This document shows positions 61,400 through 64,000 of a stretch of 64,000 bases of DNA, piece by piece. Source of the stretch: Oscillatoria sp. CS-180 (GTDB lineage: Bacteria > Cyanobacteriota > Cyanobacteriia > Phormidesmidales > Phormidesmidaceae); assembly GCF_028330965.1 (NCBI RefSeq), contig NZ_JAQMUB010000019.1, positions 62,001 to 126,000 of the forward strand, given 5' to 3'. The position numbers and the translations under genes are program-made. The notes beneath the pieces were generated by a model. The model was not told where the DNA came from. It did not search any database and was given only the letters and a program-made list of their open reading frames with translations. The first letter of the stretch is position 1. Each line of letters opens with the position of its first letter.

Positions 61400-62386
61400 A
61401 TGCTTGTGTATTACGCCCTCGGGCTAGTAGCTGTGCTGCTGATCGTAGGAACTGTCGTTTATTTGGCAACACCACGCAGCTATGAGTCCTCAAAAACAGT
61501 AGCTAACTCGTATGACCAATGGACCCAGGACGGAATTTTGGAGTTCTACTGGGGCGAACACATTCATTTAGGTCACTACGGTTCTCCACCTCGCTCAAAG
61601 GACTTTCTGAAAGCCAAGTCAGATTTTGTACACGAGATGGTGCGCTGGGGTGGTCTGGATACCCTGCCGCGCGGCACGACCGTACTGGATGTCGGGTGCG
61701 GTATTGGTGGCAGCACTCGGATTTTGGCTCGTGACTACGGTTTCTCAACGACTGGCATCACCATTAGCCCCCAGCAGGTACGCCGTGCTCAGCAGCTCAC
61801 ACCTGAAGGTCTAGATGCTAAGTTCCAGGTGGATGATGCATTAGCGCTGTCTTTTCCAGACAATAGCTTCGATGTGGTTTGGTCCATTGAAGCGGGTCCT
61901 CATATGCCTGACAAGGTCAAATACGGAGAGGAAATGCTGCGGGTGCTCAAACCTGGCGGCATTTTAGTAGTGGCTGACTGGAACCAAAGGGATGATCGCC
62001 GCAAGCCTTTGAATTTCTGGGAGAAGCCTGTGATGCGGCAGCTGCTAGATCAGTGGTCTCATCCCTCTTTTTCCAGCATTGAAGGTTTTTCGGAGCAGCT
62101 TGAAGCCACTGGGTTAGTCGACGGCGAAGTGGTCACTGCAGACTGGACACAGGAAACGCTGCCGTCCTGGATGGCGTCCATTTGGCAGGGCATTATTCGT
62201 CCTAAGGGTCTGATCATTTTCGGTTTTTCTGGCTTTATCAAATCCCTGCGAGAAGTGCCGACACTAGTGCTGATGCGTATTGCATTTGGCGCTGGTCTCT
62301 GCCGCTTTGGGATGTTCCGTGCCCGCAAGGTTAGCACTGTGCCTCAGTCTCGCGAGGTTTATCAAAACGAAGTCGTTCAAGCTTAA
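61400..62386 (+). CDS. MPBQ/MSBQ methyltransferase of tocopherol and plastoquinone synthesis
   Basis: A 328-residue S-adenosylmethionine-dependent methyltransferase that methylates 2-methyl-6-phytyl- and 2-methyl-6-solanesyl-benzoquinol. It has an N-terminal membrane anchor (residues 2-22), the cyanobacterial signature SYDQWTQDGILEFYWGEHIH, the SAM motif TVLDVGCGIGGSTRILA, the acidic DDALALSFPDNSFDVVW, and WNQRDDRRKPLNFWEKPVMR. It matches Synechocystis sll0418 in length and order. A hairpin terminator follows, so the UbiH-like gene next on the same strand is separate. Confidence 0.93.
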   Translation: MLVYYALGLVAVLLIVGTVVYLATPRSYESSKTVANSYDQWTQDGILEFYWGEHIHLGHYGSPPRSKDFLKAKSDFVHEMVRWGGLDTLPRGTTVLDVGCGIGGSTRILARDYGFSTTGITISPQQVRRAQQLTPEGLDAKFQVDDALALSFPDNSFDVVWSIEAGPHMPDKVKYGEEMLRVLKPGGILVVADWNQRDDRRKPLNFWEKPVMRQLLDQWSHPSFSSIEGFSEQLEATGLVDGEVVTADWTQETLPSWMASIWQGIIRPKGLIIFGFSGFIKSLREVPTLVLMRIAFGAGLCRFGMFRARKVSTVPQSREVYQNEVVQA

Positions 62387-62405
62387 GCAGTTGAGAGAGT
62401 CATGA

Positions 62406-62450
62406 GGGTACAGTGCTGAAGTTTTGTCATCCTGTACCCTTTAGTCTTTT
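62406..62450 (+). terminator. Terminator of the MPBQ methyltransferase gene
   Basis: GGGTACAG (62406-62413) pairs with CTGTACCC (62432-62439), followed by TTTAGTCTTTT. Confidence 0.75.
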
Positions 62451-62569
62451 CCCAGGTTTAACAAGACAGCATCGGTTTTAGATTCTCATTTTTTTGTCGC
62501 AGCAAAATTTTGAAGCTGGCGCTACAGTCGAGTAAAAGTATTCACTTGAATCATCTGAAAAGTGCTGAG

Positions 62570-63820
62570 ATGCAAAGTTTGCAGAGTGCCCCAAATTATT
62601 CAGAAACAGAACGAACCTACGACTGTGATGTTGCGATCGTTGGGGGCGGCGTTGTCGGTGCAACGTTAGCAGCTGCCCTCAAAGATTCGGGCTTAGACGT
62701 GGTACTTATTGAAGCCAATACGCTGGAAGGAGCTGCTGCCCGCGAACGAGGTTATGCCCTTTCGCCTTTGTCAGGGCAGATTTTTGAGGGGATTGGCGTT
62801 TGGGATAAGATTTTCCCCCACATCGGCAAGTATCGTCACATCTACCTTTCAGACGCCGATAATCCTCGTATCGTAAAGTTCAAGACGGCAGATCTAGGCA
62901 CAGAGTTTTTAGGTTATGTCGGCGAGCATACAGTCATGCTCAAGGCGCTTCAGAGCTTTATCAATCAGGACTGCGATAATGCTCGCTGGCTGTGTCCGGC
63001 TCGGCCCTCCCAAATCACCTATTCGGTAGAGGGAGCCGTTATAGAGTTAGAAACAGACGATGGTCAGTGTCGTCAACTCAAAACGCGGTTGGTTGTGGGG
63101 GCCGATGGAGCGCGATCACGCATTCGAGAATGGGCAGGCATTAAAACCAATGGATGGAAGTATTGGCAGTCCTGCGTGACATTCATGATCACTCACGAAG
63201 CCGCCCGCAACGACATTGCTTTTGAACGCTTCTGGCCTGATGGTCCGATGGGCGTGCTTCCTCTCACCGAAAATCGTTGCCACATCGTCTGGACAGCTCC
63301 TCACGACGAGGCAAAAGCCCTGTTGAATCTCGATGAAGAGACATTTCTCAAAGAACTGGAATACTACACAGGAGGGCTGCTGGGGAAACTAAGCTTGACC
63401 AGCGATCGCCTCCTCTTCCCTGTTCAGCTTTTTCAAAGTGAGCAATATGTGCAGCCACGACTGGCTTTAATTGGAGATGCCGCTCACCGCTGTCATCCCG
63501 TTGCCGGACAGGGATTGAATTTGGGTATTCGGGATGCCGCTGCTTTGGCTCAGGTTTTGTCTGAAGCGTACTTGCGAGGGGAGGACATTGGCGATATTCG
63601 CGTCCTGAAGCGGTATGAGCGCTGGCGCAAGAAGGAAAATCTCGCAATCTTGGGTTTTACCGATTTCCTAGATCGCATGTTTTCTAACAGCTGGTGGCCG
63701 ATTGTCCAGCTTCGCCGCTTCGGTCTGTGGCTGCTGAGAACGGTACCGCCTCTCAAGGTTTTTGCCTTAAGGCTGATGACGGGGTTTCTGGGCCGTCGCC
63801 CATCTCTCAGCAAACTCTAG
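62570..63820 (+). CDS. UbiH/COQ6-type FAD-dependent hydroxylase
   Basis: A 416-residue flavin monooxygenase. The FAD dinucleotide fold is CDVAIVGGGVVGATLAAALK at the N-terminus; the second motif is LVVGADGARSRIREWAGIKT; the C-terminal GDAAHRCHPVAGQGLNLGIR is the FAD ribityl-binding signature. It hydroxylates an aromatic ring, most likely in quinone synthesis, which fits the MPBQ methyltransferase just upstream. Exact substrate is unknown. The frame opens at a TTG at 62510; the ATG at 62570 gives the family start, with a weak ribosome site. It is the last gene of the window. Confidence 0.88.
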   Translation: MQSLQSAPNYSETERTYDCDVAIVGGGVVGATLAAALKDSGLDVVLIEANTLEGAAARERGYALSPLSGQIFEGIGVWDKIFPHIGKYRHIYLSDADNPRIVKFKTADLGTEFLGYVGEHTVMLKALQSFINQDCDNARWLCPARPSQITYSVEGAVIELETDDGQCRQLKTRLVVGADGARSRIREWAGIKTNGWKYWQSCVTFMITHEAARNDIAFERFWPDGPMGVLPLTENRCHIVWTAPHDEAKALLNLDEETFLKELEYYTGGLLGKLSLTSDRLLFPVQLFQSEQYVQPRLALIGDAAHRCHPVAGQGLNLGIRDAAALAQVLSEAYLRGEDIGDIRVLKRYERWRKKENLAILGFTDFLDRMFSNSWWPIVQLRRFGLWLLRTVPPLKVFALRLMTGFLGRRPSLSKL

Positions 63821-64000
63821 ATCAGCAGCTACTTTTTTTGACAAAAATGATGCTGTACGAAAGCCAATGCTTATGCTCAACTTTCGTAAACATCACCACG
63901 AGGGCCGATTGTTGTCACAACGCAAGTCTGATTCTTCTGATCTTCATAGAACCTCTTCGTAGGTAGGCATGGTCTTACCTCAAACAGTCTGTACGGTCTT
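63821..64000. other. Right window edge
   Basis: 180 bases without a recognised gene or terminator; the next gene presumably starts outside the window. Confidence 0.35.

Overview
The window comes from a cyanobacterium, probably a filamentous or Leptolyngbya-like lineage. It carries psbO (photosystem II manganese-stabilising protein), raf1 (Rubisco assembly), a crtO-type carotene ketolase, the tocopherol/plastoquinone methyltransferase, and several cyanobacteria-specific DUF families (DUF3386, DUF2949). The HIP1 octamer GCGATCGC occurs throughout, including inside terminator stems. Most genes are housekeeping or photosynthetic single units with long spacers. Those spacers hold several families of small dispersed repeats.

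Layout. 0.3-2 kb: a DUF2267 gene and an EamA transporter, then a spacer with two kinds of miniature repeat. 2.4-6 kb: a small GTG-started ORF, an HTH-GrpE-like fusion and a secreted repeat protein. 6-8.4 kb: two Uma2 nucleases and an RHH-like/HNH pair flanked by a 56-bp direct repeat. 8.4-14 kb: SpoIID-like and OmpA-like envelope proteins, fmt, a GNAT enzyme and a third Uma2. 14-23.7 kb: glgA, a DUF3386 gene, a GT4, tRNA-Met, a LysM-M23 hydrolase with a structured leader, trmL, gshA and tRNA-Ala. 23.8-28.3 kb: raf1 with a small partner gene, queA, Mut7-C and a short nucleotidyltransferase. 28.4-38 kb, all on the minus strand: DUF4388, an MglA-like GTPase, a roadblock protein, a protoglobin, a 1507-aa CheB-CheR hybrid kinase and a GAF protein with a degenerate kinase domain. 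38-48.8 kb: two crcB genes, psbO, a GHL10-like protein, crtO, a GH13 enzyme and leuA. 49.8-55.8 kb: a four-gene ATPase island. 56-64 kb: DUF2949, scpA with a LapA-like gene, DoxX, a GT2, a fourth Uma2, the MPBQ methyltransferase and a UbiH-like hydroxylase.

Two gene sets look as if they work together. The first is the minus-strand signalling block (haem protoglobin, roadblock, small GTPase, DUF4388), which could be a gas- or redox-sensing polarity switch. The second is the 49.8-55.8 kb island, the best candidate for an undescribed system. It has a short membrane protein and a collagen-like membrane protein sharing a juxtamembrane QVGRDYxR motif, then two overlapping genes for a P-loop ATPase and a TPR/STAND NTPase that ends just after a C-terminal membrane helix. 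Paired direct repeats and an inverted repeat lie directly upstream. A membrane-linked surveillance or conflict role is inference from architecture only.
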